A stretch of 64,000 nucleotides of DNA from Suillus spraguei (taxonomy: Eukaryota > Basidiomycota > Agaricomycetes > Boletales > Suillaceae), in contig JABCPU010000094.1 in NCBI GenBank assembly GCA_016800925.1, positions 1-64,000 on the forward strand. Direction: 5' to 3'. The position numbers and the translations under genes were made by a program. Under the pieces are notes generated by a model, which did no database searches, was not told the origin of the DNA, and worked only from the letters and a program-made list of their open reading frames with translations. Below, in pieces: positions 37,364 through 48,460 of the stretch. Each line of letters opens with the position of its first letter. Position 1 is the stretch's first letter.

Positions 37364-37543
37364 GGGCCGAACCCCTGAGGCACAAGAAGCGTCGATCCGG
37401 ATCGGACAAGATTAATGCGAGACGATGGGGAAGTTTGATGGTTGTAGTGCTGAGTCTGTAATCCGACAGATATATGGACGTCAGACGTCCAAATGATTCC
37501 TACCCCCACTTCATATCCTTGTTAACAAAACTTGTCTCCAAAC

Positions 37544-38557
37544 ATGTCTGGAAAGAAATCCGATGCCCCTAAGTCTGCTGCTGACCTTGTGGTGGATCTG
37601 GAGCAGCAACTGGCGGCTGCTAAGGCTGCAGCGGAAGCCGAGGCGGAGCGGAAGCGGAAAGAGGCGGAGGAGCGGAAAAGGCAGGAGGAGTTGAAGCAGA
37701 TTGAGTTGGCAGAGATCTGGAGGGAAATGGAGGAGAAGAGGCGGAGAGCACTGATTGAGGCTCGGGTGAGTGCTGTGGACTCTTCCGATCTGGATATTAA
37801 TGGGTTGGCAAAGGCCAAGGTTGCTCCTGTGTCTGGAGCAAAGGATGGGTACTGCTCCCATTGCGTCACTAAGGGCCGGATGTGCCAGTGGGGTGATGCT
37901 GAGAAGAATGCCATGGTGAGTCGTCCGAAAAACTTCGGATCCACTGATTTCGACGTTTCGTAGATTAAGTCCTGTGACGTCTGCCGGAAGGACAAGGCCA
38001 CTTGTCCTGGAAGGCCTGGATTCGTTAAGGGGCCCAAGGGCCGGAAGAGGCAGCGTCCTGCTGGTACTCCGTCTCCGAAGGGCAAAGGCAAGCGCCGTCA
38101 GAGGAGTCCTACTCCGGATGTGGTGGACGTGGATGTCTTCTCTAATCCAGTCACTATCGAAGGTACGGATGAGGATTTTGTGGAGTATGATGATCAGGCT
38201 TGGGTGGCCGCTGCCAATGGAATCATTGCTGAGTTGGCGCGGACCAACGGACTTCTCCAAGATGGTATTGCGGCGGCGGAAGGGAGTCGGATTGCCATGG
38301 AGCGGATGAGCTCTACCATGGAGGCCTTCCTCCAGCAACAGAGGGAATTCCAGGCCCTGCTCATCGAGGAAATTCAGACCGGATTTAGGCTTTCCGTTTC
38401 TGCCGGATCCAACAAGGATGGCGCTGGTGAGGAGATTGGGGAAGAGGTGGCAGATGAGAATGGAGGAGAGATGGCAGATGGGACTGGGGAAGAGATGGCA
38501 GATGGGACTGGGGAGGAGACTGGGGGTGCCGGAGGTGAAATGGAGACTGGTGCTTAG
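37544..38557 (+). CDS. Antisense accessory gene of the gypsy element; Zn2Cys6-like, coiled coil, 321 aa
   Basis: Lies between the polypurine tract and the end of pol, on the opposite strand to gag-pol, convergent with it and 57 bp apart. Exon 1 is 37544-37915 and exon 2 is 37964-38557. The 48-nt intron (GTGAGT...TTTCGTAG) holds the only in-frame stop. The product starts MSGKKSDAPKSAADLVVDLE, followed by a strongly charged Ala/Glu/Lys coiled coil (about 20-75). The half-sites CSHCVTKGRMC and CDVCRKDKATC are separated by 13 residues after splicing: C-x2-C-x6-C-x13-C-x2-C-x6-C. This resembles a Zn(II)2Cys6 cluster. A basic region (GPKGRKRQR, KGKGKRRQR) follows, then an acidic Glu/Gly-rich C-terminus. 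A nucleic-acid-binding or regulatory role is inference. It has no lesion, unlike gag-pol. It may be transcribed from the LTR or the 190 bp before it. Confidence 0.75.
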
Positions 38558-38614
38558 TCCAGATCTGGATTTCCGCTACTGCCCTCAATGTACTTATATT
38601 TCATTATGTACTCT

Positions 38615-41600
38615 TCAAGCAATGGGACCAGGCTTGTCCGGATATGCTGAGTGGAAATCCGCTATGAGATCCGATGCATTTCCAAGTTCTGTGGCCAGTA
38701 ACCAGGAAGTTTCTTCGTCCGTTCCTTTGTATCCGGACCAACGGACGAGGTATAGAAGTTGGCAGTGGTGCCTACGACGGTCCAGTTTAGAGTCCAGGAT
38801 TTCGGATATCTCGTACTCTGGTTCTCCGTTGACTTCGACTGGTGGCGGAGGAGGTTGGATGCGATTGGGAATGGTGTTCGGAACTGCTGGCTCTAACTGC
38901 GAGACATGGAAAACAGGATGTACGAATGCATAGAATCCGGAAGTCGGATGGCGAAAGAATGAGTACCCGGGCGGGATATAATTTCGAATGGTCCCAAATT
39001 CTTTTCCGAAAGTTTCTTCGACGGACGAGTGGAGCGGAAGTACTTGGCTTTGACGAAGACTTGTTCTCCAATCTGGAAGTCTGGAGCAGGCTGTCTTTTA
39101 GCGTCCGCAGGTCCTTGATAGCATTTCTGAGCTTCGGACATCTCATCTCAGAGGAACTGGTGAAGTTTGTTAAGGTCTAGGGCATATTCCTGGGCACGGA
39201 TGGAGGATAGGTCGCGTTCCAGATGGATGGAAATGTTCGGATGATAACCTTTATTGGCGAAGAAAGGTGAAACTCCGGTAGTGGCACTCGGAGCGTTATT
39301 GTATGCAAACTCTGCGAGGGGCAGCAGCTCGGACCAGTTGTCCTGCTGAAGTTGCAGTAGATCCGGAGGTACTGTTCCAGCTTTGGTTGGCACGTTCTGT
39401 TTGTCCGTCCCCTTCGGGATGATATCCGGATGTGAAGTGTAGGACCATGTCCAATGCCTTTCCTAGGGAACGGAAGAAGTGTGATATGAACTCTGTTCCT
39501 CGATCCGAGGTTACATGGGACGGGACTCCATGCTTAGAGAAGACATGGAGGAGAAATAGGCAGGCGAGATCAGGAGAAGTAATGGTGTCATGGGTCGGGA
39601 CGAATATGGCTTGCTTGGATAAATGATCTATGATGACGAGGATGGCTGTAAAGCCGGATGAGTCCGGAAGTTGTTCAATGAAATCCATAGAGATGGAATT
39701 CCATGGTTTTTCTGGGACGGGAAGTTGCTTGAGTAGACCGTAGGGCTTATGTCTCGGAACTTTGGCTCGGGCGCAGGATGTGCAGGATCTGACATACTCT
39801 TTGACAAAGGCTCGTACTCCGGGCCAGGTATAGTTGCGTCGGATGAGCTCGAGAGTACGATTCTGTCCGAAATGTCGGATAGGGGGTGGTCATGGCAATT
39901 CCGGAGGATGGAAGTCGTAGATCATTGGTATCCGGAACGTAGATGCGGTTGTCACAACAAAGGAATCCACCATCGTCTATTGTCCATCTCAGATCTGAAG
40001 GAACCGGAAAATGTGTTTGTGCAATGGGGTCATTAGGGAGTGCTATCAGAATGTCTTTCCGGAGGTGTTCGGTGTCCATAAGAACAGCTGCTCTAAGGAC
40101 CGGAGTTGCTAAAATGGAAGCTCATAGGGACGAAGCTAATTGTTCCGAAGCAAATATTGGACGGAGGTTGTGAGGGTTAATCTGAGCGTAGTCCTTATCC
40201 CCCTCTTTAGGGTAGACGTCCCATCGTCTAGTGAGGGAATCTGGCTTGACTCCGAGTCTTCCAGGAGGTAACGGATAACGAGGTTGAACTGATGGAGGAA
40301 CTCGGACCAGCGGGCCTGACGACGGGATAGCAGTTTGGTGGTAGAGAAATACTCAAGGTTCTTGTGGTCCGTGACAACATCTATAGGCTCGGACGAGCCT
40401 TCTAGGTAATGGCGCCAGGTTCGGAATGCAGCATAGATGGCTAGTAGTTCCTTATCATGGATATCATAGTTGAGTTCTGCACCGGACAGTGTCCGGGAGT
40501 AAAATGCCACCGGACGAAGTTCCGAGTCTGGGCACACAATGGATAGTATTCCAGCGATAGCATAATCCAGGCATCAGTTTCCACAACTATAGGAACATTC
40601 GGAATCCAATGCGTAGCACCGGAGCGGACGTGAACTTTCTTGAGTGCATTAAATGATTCCGGCATTCCTCGGAAAAGTCCCAAGTGACGCCCTTGCGAGT
40701 GAGTCGAGTAAGGGGAACCACGATATCCGAGTAGTTGAAGATGAACGACGATAGAAATTAGCGAATCCGAGGAAAGATTGGATGTCCTTGACTTTCCGAG
40801 GTTCTGGCCAGTCTATGATAGACTGGATTTTCTCGGACGACATTGTCAAGCCATCCGGAGATAGGAGGTAACCAAGATATTCGACGGAGGATGAATGGAA
40901 TTCGCATTTCTCGGGTTTGGCATATAGTCGGTGTTTACGGAGACGTCGTAAAACTTCTCGAACATGTTCCTTATGACTTGCAAGGTCTTGGGAATAGATA
41001 AGGATGTCATCCAGATATACAACAACACATACGTCCAGCATATCGGCAAACACGCTATTGACAAAGCGCTGGAAAGCTGCCGGAGCATTCGTGAGGCCTT
41101 CCGGCATCACCAACCATTCATAGGAGCCATAGCGCGTAGGAAGGAAGTCTTCCACTCGTCTCCTTCTGTTATCCGGACGAGGTGATATGCAGATCGGAGA
41201 TCAATTTTGGTATAAACTTTAGCGCGGCTCGGGGAGTCTAGAAGGTCGGCAATGAGGGGTAACGGATATCGGTCTTTCTTGGTGATGTGGTTAAGGCCGC
41301 GGAAATCCACACAAAGGCGGAGGGATCCATCCTTCTTTTTGACAAATAGGACGGGGGCTCCGTGGGGAGAAGATGAGGAGCGGAGGAGTCCGGACGAGAT
41401 GTTTTCGTCAAGGAACTTCCGGAGGGCCTCAAGCTCTACCGGAGAAAGAGAGTATATGGTTCCAAGAGGCGGACTAGCCCCTTCTTCCAACTCAATCTTG
41501 AGATCGTAGGGTCGATGTGGGGGAAGTTGTCCGGCTTTGCCTTTGTCGAAGACATCCGCGAATTCGTGGTATCGGAAGGGATTCTGGAGAGGTCTGGAGG

Positions 41601-43678
41601 ATCGGATGATACGGATGCGGATCGAAGGTTTACTTCGGAGGGACGGAGGTAGATGCTGAACTGAGTAGATCCTTCTAACTTGCAGGCACGGCAAAAGGCC
41701 ACTGCGTTTATCAACGATATGTTAGGGACTGGGTACCAGCGGAGGGTTTGGATTTGGTCAGAGGCAGAGTCTCTGCCACGGATGGGGTGCTCTGAGGCGA
41801 CGGAGATTTGGAGGGGAGGAATCTTCCTTGGGTGGAATACCGAAGGTAACAGAGGTGTCGGATTGGATTTTCCTGCCATGGTCGGTGTGTCCGGAGGCAG
41901 TGGTGATGCGGATGGGGTTAATGGCACTCCTTGTTCAGTAGTTCGGAACTCGATGCTGCCCAATACCCAGTCAATCAACGGATTGTGTCGGGTGAGCCAG
42001 CTATATCCGAGAAGATATAACATGAGGAATCCAAAGGGGTGACATAGAACATGTCGGAAGTGATTACACCGGAGGAGAATCGGACGGATAAGTTTATGGC
42101 TTCGACAATATTGTTATTGCATGTACCATCAAATAAACGGAGTGGAAACGGAGGAATCTGATAGGTAGGAATTTTATGTTCTCGGACGAAATCAGTGTCT
42201 ATGAAGCAGTGGGAGGAACCACAGTCTATGAGGGCTGGAAAGTCAGATATATTGGAGAAAGATGGAAGAGAGACATATGGACACAGAGAGTTCGGATCAG
42301 GAAGAGTTACAGCGTTGAGTCGTAGTTCCATTGCACGGGTTGGGCCAACGCGACCCTCATCCCGTACGGAGTCAGGAGGGTGCGGACTAATTTTTTGCCT
42401 CATCCGAGGCTTCCGGTTCCATTTCCGGAGTGAGCACAGTAGCGCAGCCTTTGGCAGCGCGCAAGTGGATTTGGTGCATTCCCGGGCAGTGTGACCAGGT
42501 CCGCCGCAGAACATACAGAGCCTTTTGTCAATACGTCTCTGACGCTCCTGGGTGGTTAGCTTTCCGTCCGCACCAACAACGCTAGGGAGATCCGAAACTT
42601 TCGGGGCAGAGGATGTTGTGGAGGATGTGGGTTTATTGAATTTGGGCGTATCGGATCCGGATGAGTTGGAACTCGTCCAGTCGGATGTTGACTGCCTGGG
42701 AGGATTGGAAGAGGTGGTTCTACTCTCTCAGGTGACTTCACCCCTCCGTTCCCAGTAACGGGCGTCGATGGTCTGGGCGAGAGTCTTGAACTCCGAAAGG
42801 GTAGTGGGCTTACCCATGCGACTAATCTCATCTTTGATTCAGGCCAGAAGTCCATTGTAGAATTGGCATCGTAGGGCTCCGTCTCCCCATTCGCGTACTT
42901 GGGAGGCAAGTCGCTGGAATTCTACAACGTACTTGTTGATCCGTTGTCCGTCACGCATGTGGAGTTGTTCTAACTGCATCTCTGCGTCTCCGGAGGGATC
43001 ATGTGGTCCGAAATTGGTTTGGAGCTCGAGCATGAACTCGGAGTAGTCATCCATCCAGTCCGGACGGTTGCTATATCCGTCCGAAAGGAGGTCTGGTTCA
43101 AACCACTCGAGAGCCATACCCTTAAGGTAGGATTGGGCGAAATTGACTTTAGCGCGTCCGGAACGGAAAGCGCTAGGTTTGCTCTGGAAGTTGAGCTCAC
43201 ATTGGACGAAGAATGCCCGGAGCTTGCGAGGTTCGGACCCATCGAAGGTATCTGGCTCACGGATTTTGACTTTGCTATCATCCGAGGTGGGGGTGCGACG
43301 GCTACTGCGAGCGAGGTGGTTAATGGCTACGGATAGTTGGGCTAGGACCCGGTCCTGAGGGCTCAGGTGGATTTTATCTTCTTTGTCATCCAGGTCCTCG
43401 TTGTCCGGATCATCAACTTCATCATCTGGTAGGTTACTGCGCAGCTCATCATCAAAGCGAATGGTCGGGCGTGAATTGGAGTCTGGGTTATCCGGGTTCT
43501 GAGTTGGTGTTATCAGATCCGGTCTGACTTGACAGGCGGAGATACTTTGACCTATGTCGCTCATGCTTGCGCGGCGTTGAGAGAAACTGGTGAATGTTTG
43601 GACGATGGGTGTGGGATCTCGTTGGATCGGACCAAGTCCGGCTCCTCGGAGTGTGTTTTGAGTTTTACGGGGAGGCAT
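38615..43678 (-). pseudogene. Gypsy gag-pol with chromodomain, broken by stops and frameshifts
   Basis: Order on the minus strand: Gag from 43678 (MPPRKTQNTLRGAG) with FVQCELNFQ and YVVEFQRLASQVREWG; zinc knuckle CMFCGGPGHTAREC; aspartic protease FPALIDCGSSHCFID; reverse transcriptase [33 protein letters not shown] and [11 protein letters not shown]; RNase [21 protein letters not shown]; integrase HLSKQAIFVPTHDTI, TSDRGTEF and GDGQTERANQ, whose three acidic residues are present; and a C-terminal chromodomain (LYLVRWSGYKGTDEETSW) ending at 38615. Two in-frame TGA codons lie in Gag (near 42840 and 42735); each would be CGA before one C-to-T change. Frame changes occur near 42018, 41590, 41145 and 40745, with more in RNase H and integrase. 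It cannot encode a full polyprotein as assembled. Confidence 0.9.
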
Positions 43679-43728
43679 GATATGGGATGGTCGCTAAGTT
43701 ACTTGGAAAGGTTTGAGTTCGAATATAC

Positions 43729-44497
43729 TGTTAAGACTGTACTCAAGGGTAGAGAGATCCAAAGGGCTTTGGCCTCAGTTCGTACACTGTGCCCCTTTCT
43801 CGAGTAATGCCCCTTATTTCAGGGAGGAGTTATTCGTCCGAAGACCCGGAAGGAGTTGCGTGACGGATCCGGGTGTCCGAAGGTGTCGGATATGATACGT
43901 CCGAAGGTTATTCGGAACGTAAGGAGAGGACAGAGATTAAGGCTAGTTTCGGAACGAGTTCCTAACTAGAAACTAACGGAGATGGACTATCCGAAGATAG
44001 AGTCGGAGGTATAGACTATAGGAATCAATCCTAAGTCTTGGAAGGTGACTTAAAGCGGAGAGTGGCTTAAGTCCGGAGGAGGCAGAATGAGTAGAATCTA
44101 AGATGATATTCAAACTAAGGTTCTACGGAGATCTACAAGTGGTTTATATACTGTAAGTATCTAAGATGGATAATCAGCAAGTCCGGGACCGAGGGCTATG
44201 TACGAAGTGTAGCGGAAGTCTATTAGTTAATGCACAGCGGATCAGCAAGCATGAATCGGAAATGAACACAGGAAACGGATCAGTAACACAGGATGGAAAT
44301 ATAAACAGCCGGAGTACCGGTAGCAGGAGAAATGACGAAAGGAGATAGATGCAGATGTACACAAGGGAGTTAAGGTGCGAGAAGTGAGTACATTCGGATG
44401 GGTGGTCCGGACAAGATCTGTGGACCGGACAGATATGGAAACGATCGGATCTGGACAGATATGGTCGGATCTGAGATTAGAAGTATGGTATATGACA
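43729..44497 (-). repeat. 5' LTR of the gypsy element
   Basis: 769 bp with the same TG..CA ends as the other LTR. Directly to its right are the target duplication CTGGG and the resumed solo LTR of family B. Confidence 0.95.
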
Positions 44498-45668
44498 CTG
44501 GGGTGGCGTCACCAGCGACAGTGAAAAGACACAGTCGGTCTGCTGGGAAGTTCTACAATGTCCAGAAGAGGACAAGGTGAATAGTACAAGGAACACGTTC
44601 CAAGTACTATCAAGGGTTCGGCCTCGAAGACAAGTCTAAGAGGTTCTACGAGAATAGAGACTAAGACTAAGGAGTGCTTAGACTTAGAGACAATTCAAGA
44701 CAACTTAGGTTGGAGACCTAAGCGAAGGATGTTCCAGGTAAAACCCAGTAAGATTAAAGTAAAGTATCTACTACAAGTACAACGTGCTTGAATAGACCAA
44801 TATATGCACACGGACCAAGAAAGACGTGAGAATGTAAGTGCGTATCCAAATAAGGAAAGCAGCTATAGTACAGATGCATTGAGCATATGAGTCGGAGTCG
44901 TGTTACATGATATACAAGTAGGAAGACAAAGAGAGAATGAATAGGGCATGTACAACTGTAACAGCCGCTGCATGCTGTGCACCTCATAATTAAGTACCCC
45001 ATTTATTTTCTTTCTCGCTACCGGACTCGCATAGCTATCTCGTACGCGCTCGCATATGTCAAAAAGGACTGAACATACATAACGTTACTTTTACTTCCTG
45101 TTACATCCCTTCACTAGGACTTAGTATCTGAAACACTCGCTAGTCGCAATTCATTTGCCTTTGAACTCTTCTCCGTTCAAACTTCGCTCATTGATTTAAC
45201 CACTGGTAACTTTACTGCTTGAAGTACCACACGACTTTCGACTTCACTACTCGTAACTGGACCGTGGCCAGTGATCTCGCTGGGTCGTTTTCTCTCTCAT
45301 CTGCATTCCCGCTCGTACAGAAGTTGCCGCTACTGCTACCGCACCGCCAGTAGTTATAACATTTTCATCTCGCCCAAGTAACCTTGTTCTTGCTCTCGCT
45401 AGCTAACCATTGCAGCTATCATTACTGCGCGTGTACCGCTGACACCGCGCTAGTACCGCCAATATACCGTTACCGCCGCTAACCTCGGAAATCGGAATTC
45501 TCATTGCCATATTAGTACTTCATTGTTTCCTTCGCACTAACTTAGAAGGAATTGCTTCTATTTGCAGTCCTCTTGGGTCGAACATCTCACTCATGCCTTT
45601 AGTAGGATTAACGCTGCGCTTATACTTAGGCCAGCGCTAGTTTCTTCATTTCAGCAGTTTGAACGGCA

Positions 45669-45939
45669 CATCAGGAAATTCACACATTCCTTAACATGCT
45701 TAATCAGCTTAACTCACTTATCTCAAAACTTGTTTGCTCTCTCTCACATCATTCACCTGGCATATCTTATATTTTTTGAGTGCGAAATACAATAAAACAT
45801 GTATATTAATATATCTCAACTTTTTTTCTGAATTCATTCACATTGAAATTTTGGACAAGTAGATTCAATTTCACCAAGGCAGTTAAGTGTAAATAAGTCC
45901 GCATAAGGGCACGTCAAGGAATGTGTGAATTTCCTGATG
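45669..45939. mobile_element. MITE-1 copy, 271 bp, target duplication CA
   Basis: Same family as 35644-35916, in the opposite orientation. Duplications CA are at 45667-45668 and 45940-45941. It lies in the Ala-rich region of gene M copy 2, and its removal keeps the frame. Confidence 0.95.
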
Positions 45940-46151
45940 CAGTAACAGTGACTTGAACAGCCATTTGGATGATGGCGGCTTCAACAGCAGCGGCTTGAAC
46001 CTCAACGGTTTCCATGGCAGTGGCTGCCCTAGCTGCCTCAGCAACAGCTCGAATGGCAACAACAATGGCTTCCACATCAGGTCGGCTGCTAGTGTCACCT
46101 TGGGCCTGAGGTTGACCACTGGGGGGTTGGCTGGCAGAGGGTTGGAACTTG

Positions 46152-46469
46152 GCAGAGGGCGTGCATGGCAGGGGCCTGGGCTTTGTCGCTGTTCTGATTG
46201 CCTTGGGCTTGATTAGACATATGTGACAGAGCTTGTGGTGGTTTAGTATTATAGTATATGAGTGTTATAGTACTTATGTGTGAGAGGAATAGTAGTACGG
46301 CTGCCAGTGGGCAGAGGGCGTGCATGGCAGGGGCCTGGGCTTTGTCGCTGTTCTGATTGCCTTGGGCTTGATTAGACATATGTGACAGAGCTTGTGGTGG
46401 TTTAGTATTATAGTATGTGAGTGTTATAGTACTTATGTGTGAGAGGAATAGTAGTACGGCTGCCAGTGT
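46152..46469. repeat. 159-bp direct tandem duplication over the gene M copy 2 start
   Basis: Unit 1 is 46152-46310 and unit 2 is 46311-46469, nearly identical. Each holds an ATG-MSNQAQGNQNSDKAQ start on the minus strand, so the gene copy has two potential start regions in the same frame. Confidence 0.95.
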
Positions 46470-46825
46470 TCGAATGTCCTCACGTGATAAAAGTAATCTG
46501 AGCCTGCATCAGCGTTCGAATGCCTGAGTCCTTGATATTGTTTGGGAACCACTGGTACACGAGATCCCAATTATTTCACTGCCAAAGTAAGTATACTGCA
46601 AGAAATTTTATTTGCTTGTAGCCAGCCCATGATGTATCCTTACCGCTATAGAATAGTGAGATGACTCGGAGCTCGTGACAAAGACATAGCATGCTGCCAT
46701 TGCGACCAGTAGCAAGGGATGCGAGTGCCCTCAGTACACCGTAGATATACGCGATGATGTGACGATGCCATGAACATAAGTGCAACTGCAAGGACATCAT
46801 TATTGAGTTTGTCGATGTGATACAG

Positions 46826-47101
46826 CATCAGGAAATTCACACATTCCTTGACGTGCCCTTATGCGGACTTATTTACACTTAACTGCCTTGGTGAAATTGA
46901 ATCTACTTGTCCAAAATTTCAATGTGAATGAATTCAGAAAAAAAAAGTTGAGATATATTAATATACATGTTTTATTGTATTTCGCACTCAAAAAATATAA
47001 GATATGCCAGGTGAATGATGTGAGAGAGAGCAAACAAGTTTTGAGATAAGTGAGTTCAAAAGCTGATTAAGCATGTTAAGGAATGTGTGAATTTCCTGAT
47101 G
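46826..47101. mobile_element. MITE-1 copy, 276 bp
   Basis: Ends CATCAGG..CCTGATG. The flanks are CAG on the left and CA on the right. The unoccupied paralogous site at about 32409-32420 (GATACATGTGCG) shows that CA is the target duplication and the G next to the left end is extra. Confidence 0.9.
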
Positions 47102-47690
47102 CACGTGCGGTCATGATGCACTAGCCAGAGCCTTTCGGAATACTGAAAGATCTCTCTGTCTCACCCTCGCATCGACAAGTGTTCAGATGTCCATGCTCAT
47201 GAGGAGACCTCCAGTGGTCTTCATTGACTCCTCAATACATCAAGAACTTCAAGCATCGCCAACTCTCCTTCGCAAAAAGGGTATAATATGACATTCTGTG
47301 CCCAACGACCGCAAAGCATGTGTACTGAGTACGCTTGGAGCCTTCTCTACCTGTCGGGCACCAGACTCAACACTGCAGAGTGGCGATATCGGTCCAGTCA
47401 TCGGGAGGGTAGCGGTCACATAGACTGTTAACAAACTGACGAAGAAAATCATCTTGATCCTGAACTGATGCTTGACAAAGGAAACCATGACTCGATTGAT
47501 ACTCTCCGACCATCTGCATCAGCTAATCCCGCGATTGAAGGACAGAAGTCGTTAAGAGTCCCATCATGCTGATCAGTGCACATGACGTGCACCATAGTAG
47601 GGCCAGGGTAAAGAGGTCTCGAAGCCAGTTTTGTGAAGAGTCGAATAATTTGGTGCACTTCAGCTTGGGCAATCAAAGCGCGACACATAT
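47102..47690 (-). pseudogene. Gene N fragment, copy 2
   Basis: Matches 32430-32990 (3' part of gene N), then jumps at about 47670 to the match of 33683. An internal deletion of about 690 bp has therefore removed the middle exons. The in-frame TAG seen in copy 1 is conserved here. Confidence 0.8.
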
Positions 47691-48060
47691 GGTGTTGCAT
47701 ATCTCTCATAATGCATGAACTTTTGGCGGTCCCGACCGTATGCATTATGAGCGAGTCTACTGTACCTAGATAACAAGGTAACTAAAGCGCTCGTTAGCCA
47801 GGGCAAAACGGCAACTAGTGACTAGGTACTTACATTTCAGTCTCTTGAAAAGAACTGAGATGTTTTTGCGCCTGAGCACCTACTATAAGGTGAGTAGAAT
47901 AGCAACGAAAATAAAAGTAATCAACGACATATCATATTGCACAGTGTAACGACGTCGTCACGCTGGCACACCCTATTGGCCGTACTGGCCTTGCGCTCAG
48001 ACCACTCTTCTTATCACTTCCCGCTCGTACCTATCTCGGATCCTTCGGGCTCTTCCCTCT
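47691..48060. other. Intergenic, nothing recognised
   Basis: No gene seen. A short direct repeat TCTCGGATCCTTCGG occurs twice at about 48034-48075. Confidence 0.5.
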
Positions 48061-48460
48061 CGGATCCTTCGGATTCCAACATGAAGTATATCTTGCAGCA
48101 CAAGTAGCAGAATCCCAAGTTCTTGTTGATCCTATTTCTTCTAGCTCTGACTAAAGTTCTTTGGAAAGATCCGACAGTTCAGAGTCGGATCCAGGATGAT
48201 GACAGGTTGATGCCTACAACCAGCGACGTTTTGCTTGATGTGGTAGGCTTATTATACTCTCGGAGATACCTTGACAGGGAGCCTATCAATATGTCAAGAC
48301 TGGCGAAAATTTGCGCCTTCTCCTTGTGGATTGGAAATTTACACAATCTGAGATGTTCAGAGCTTATGTCCAGGTAATTCCTGATTGCTTTGACATGCTT
48401 GTCTCTGCTCTGCAGGATGATCCAGTGTTCTATGATGTGTTCTGCCAGAATTTCCAGCTT
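48061..48460 (+). pseudogene. Remnant of a PIF/Harbinger-like transposase, N-terminal part
   Basis: Two frames joined near 48310 give SRRYLDREPINMSRLAKI and LLLVDWKFTQSEMFRAYVQ, then DCFDMLVSALQDDPVFYDV. This follows the N-terminal pattern I know from fungal Harbinger-type (DDE_Tnp_4) transposases: RRYL..., a WKF...FR segment, then a FD.LV..L..DPVF segment. The catalytic DDE part is absent, and the sequence passes straight into a fragment of another gene at 48461. The family call is by pattern only. Confidence 0.45.

Larger units (their letters stand above)
36606..44497 (-). mobile_element. Ty3/gypsy chromovirus, 7.9 kb, minus strand
   Basis: A complete LTR retrotransposon by structure: two LTRs (745 and 769 bp) with TG..CA ends, a polypurine tract next to the 3' LTR, gag-pol with a chromodomain, and an extra antisense gene. 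Perfect target duplication CTGGG at 36601-36605 and 44498-44502. The two LTRs differ by about nine substitutions, nearly all transitions, and one 24-bp indel, so the insertion is young. Gag-pol is nevertheless broken. I could not assign a primer-binding site with confidence next to the 5' LTR (left of 43729). Confidence 0.95.
36593..44963. mobile_element. Solo LTR of family B (474 bp), split by the gypsy element
   Basis: 36593-36605 plus 44503-44963 form one LTR beginning TGTTACGACTGGG and ending ACTGTAACA, with a terminal inverted TGTTAC/GTAACA. Perfect 5-bp duplications GCCGC lie at 36588-36592 and 44964-44968. The 3' half matches the LTR piece at 1-150. The gypsy element landed 13 bp inside its left end. 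Confidence 0.9.
36400..45653. mobile_element. LTR-like insertion C (about 878 bp solo LTR), host of the nested elements
   Basis: After removing inner elements, 36400-36592 joins 44969-45653 to give an 878-bp sequence starting TGACGAACTT and ending TTCATTTCA, the TG..CA form of LTRs. The flanking bases are GCAGC (36395-36399) and GCAGT (45654-45658), a 5-bp duplication with one mismatch. Excising it restores the gene M frame. No second copy is present in the window, so the family and orientation are unknown. It could also be a short non-LTR insertion, but the ends and the 5-bp duplication favour a solo LTR. Confidence 0.65.
35359..46379 (-). pseudogene. Gene M copy 2, split by two MITEs and a triple LTR nest
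   Basis: Paralogue of 24823-25588. Coding pieces on the minus strand are: 46379-45942 (MSNQAQGNQNSDKAQAPAM and an Ala-rich stretch), then 45668-45654, then 36399-35917 (Ala/Val/Gln/Thr-rich repeats, ADIPAPVVQGPALPQPLTF, CLELVTTLAFGIG, hydrophobic TVVISVGSIICSHHA), then 35643-35612 (KDIDGEKIE), an intron, then the last exon to the stop at 35359-35361. Removing the MITEs at 45669-45939 and 35644-35916 and the LTR nest 36400-45653, with one target duplication each, joins all pieces in one frame with matching introns. One residual frameshift lies near 46130-46140 in the N-terminal part. Confidence 0.85.

Noticed and set aside
38387..39180. Plus-strand ORFs over the end of pol
   Set aside because: Shadow frames of the integrase C-terminus and chromodomain on the minus strand. 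The antisense gene ending at 38557 is separate and supported by its own motifs.
43700..43728. Primer-binding site or tRNA gene (TTCGAAT next to the 5' LTR)
   Set aside because: It resembles a tRNA T-loop, but no acceptor-stem complement starting TGG could be placed, so no primer was assigned.
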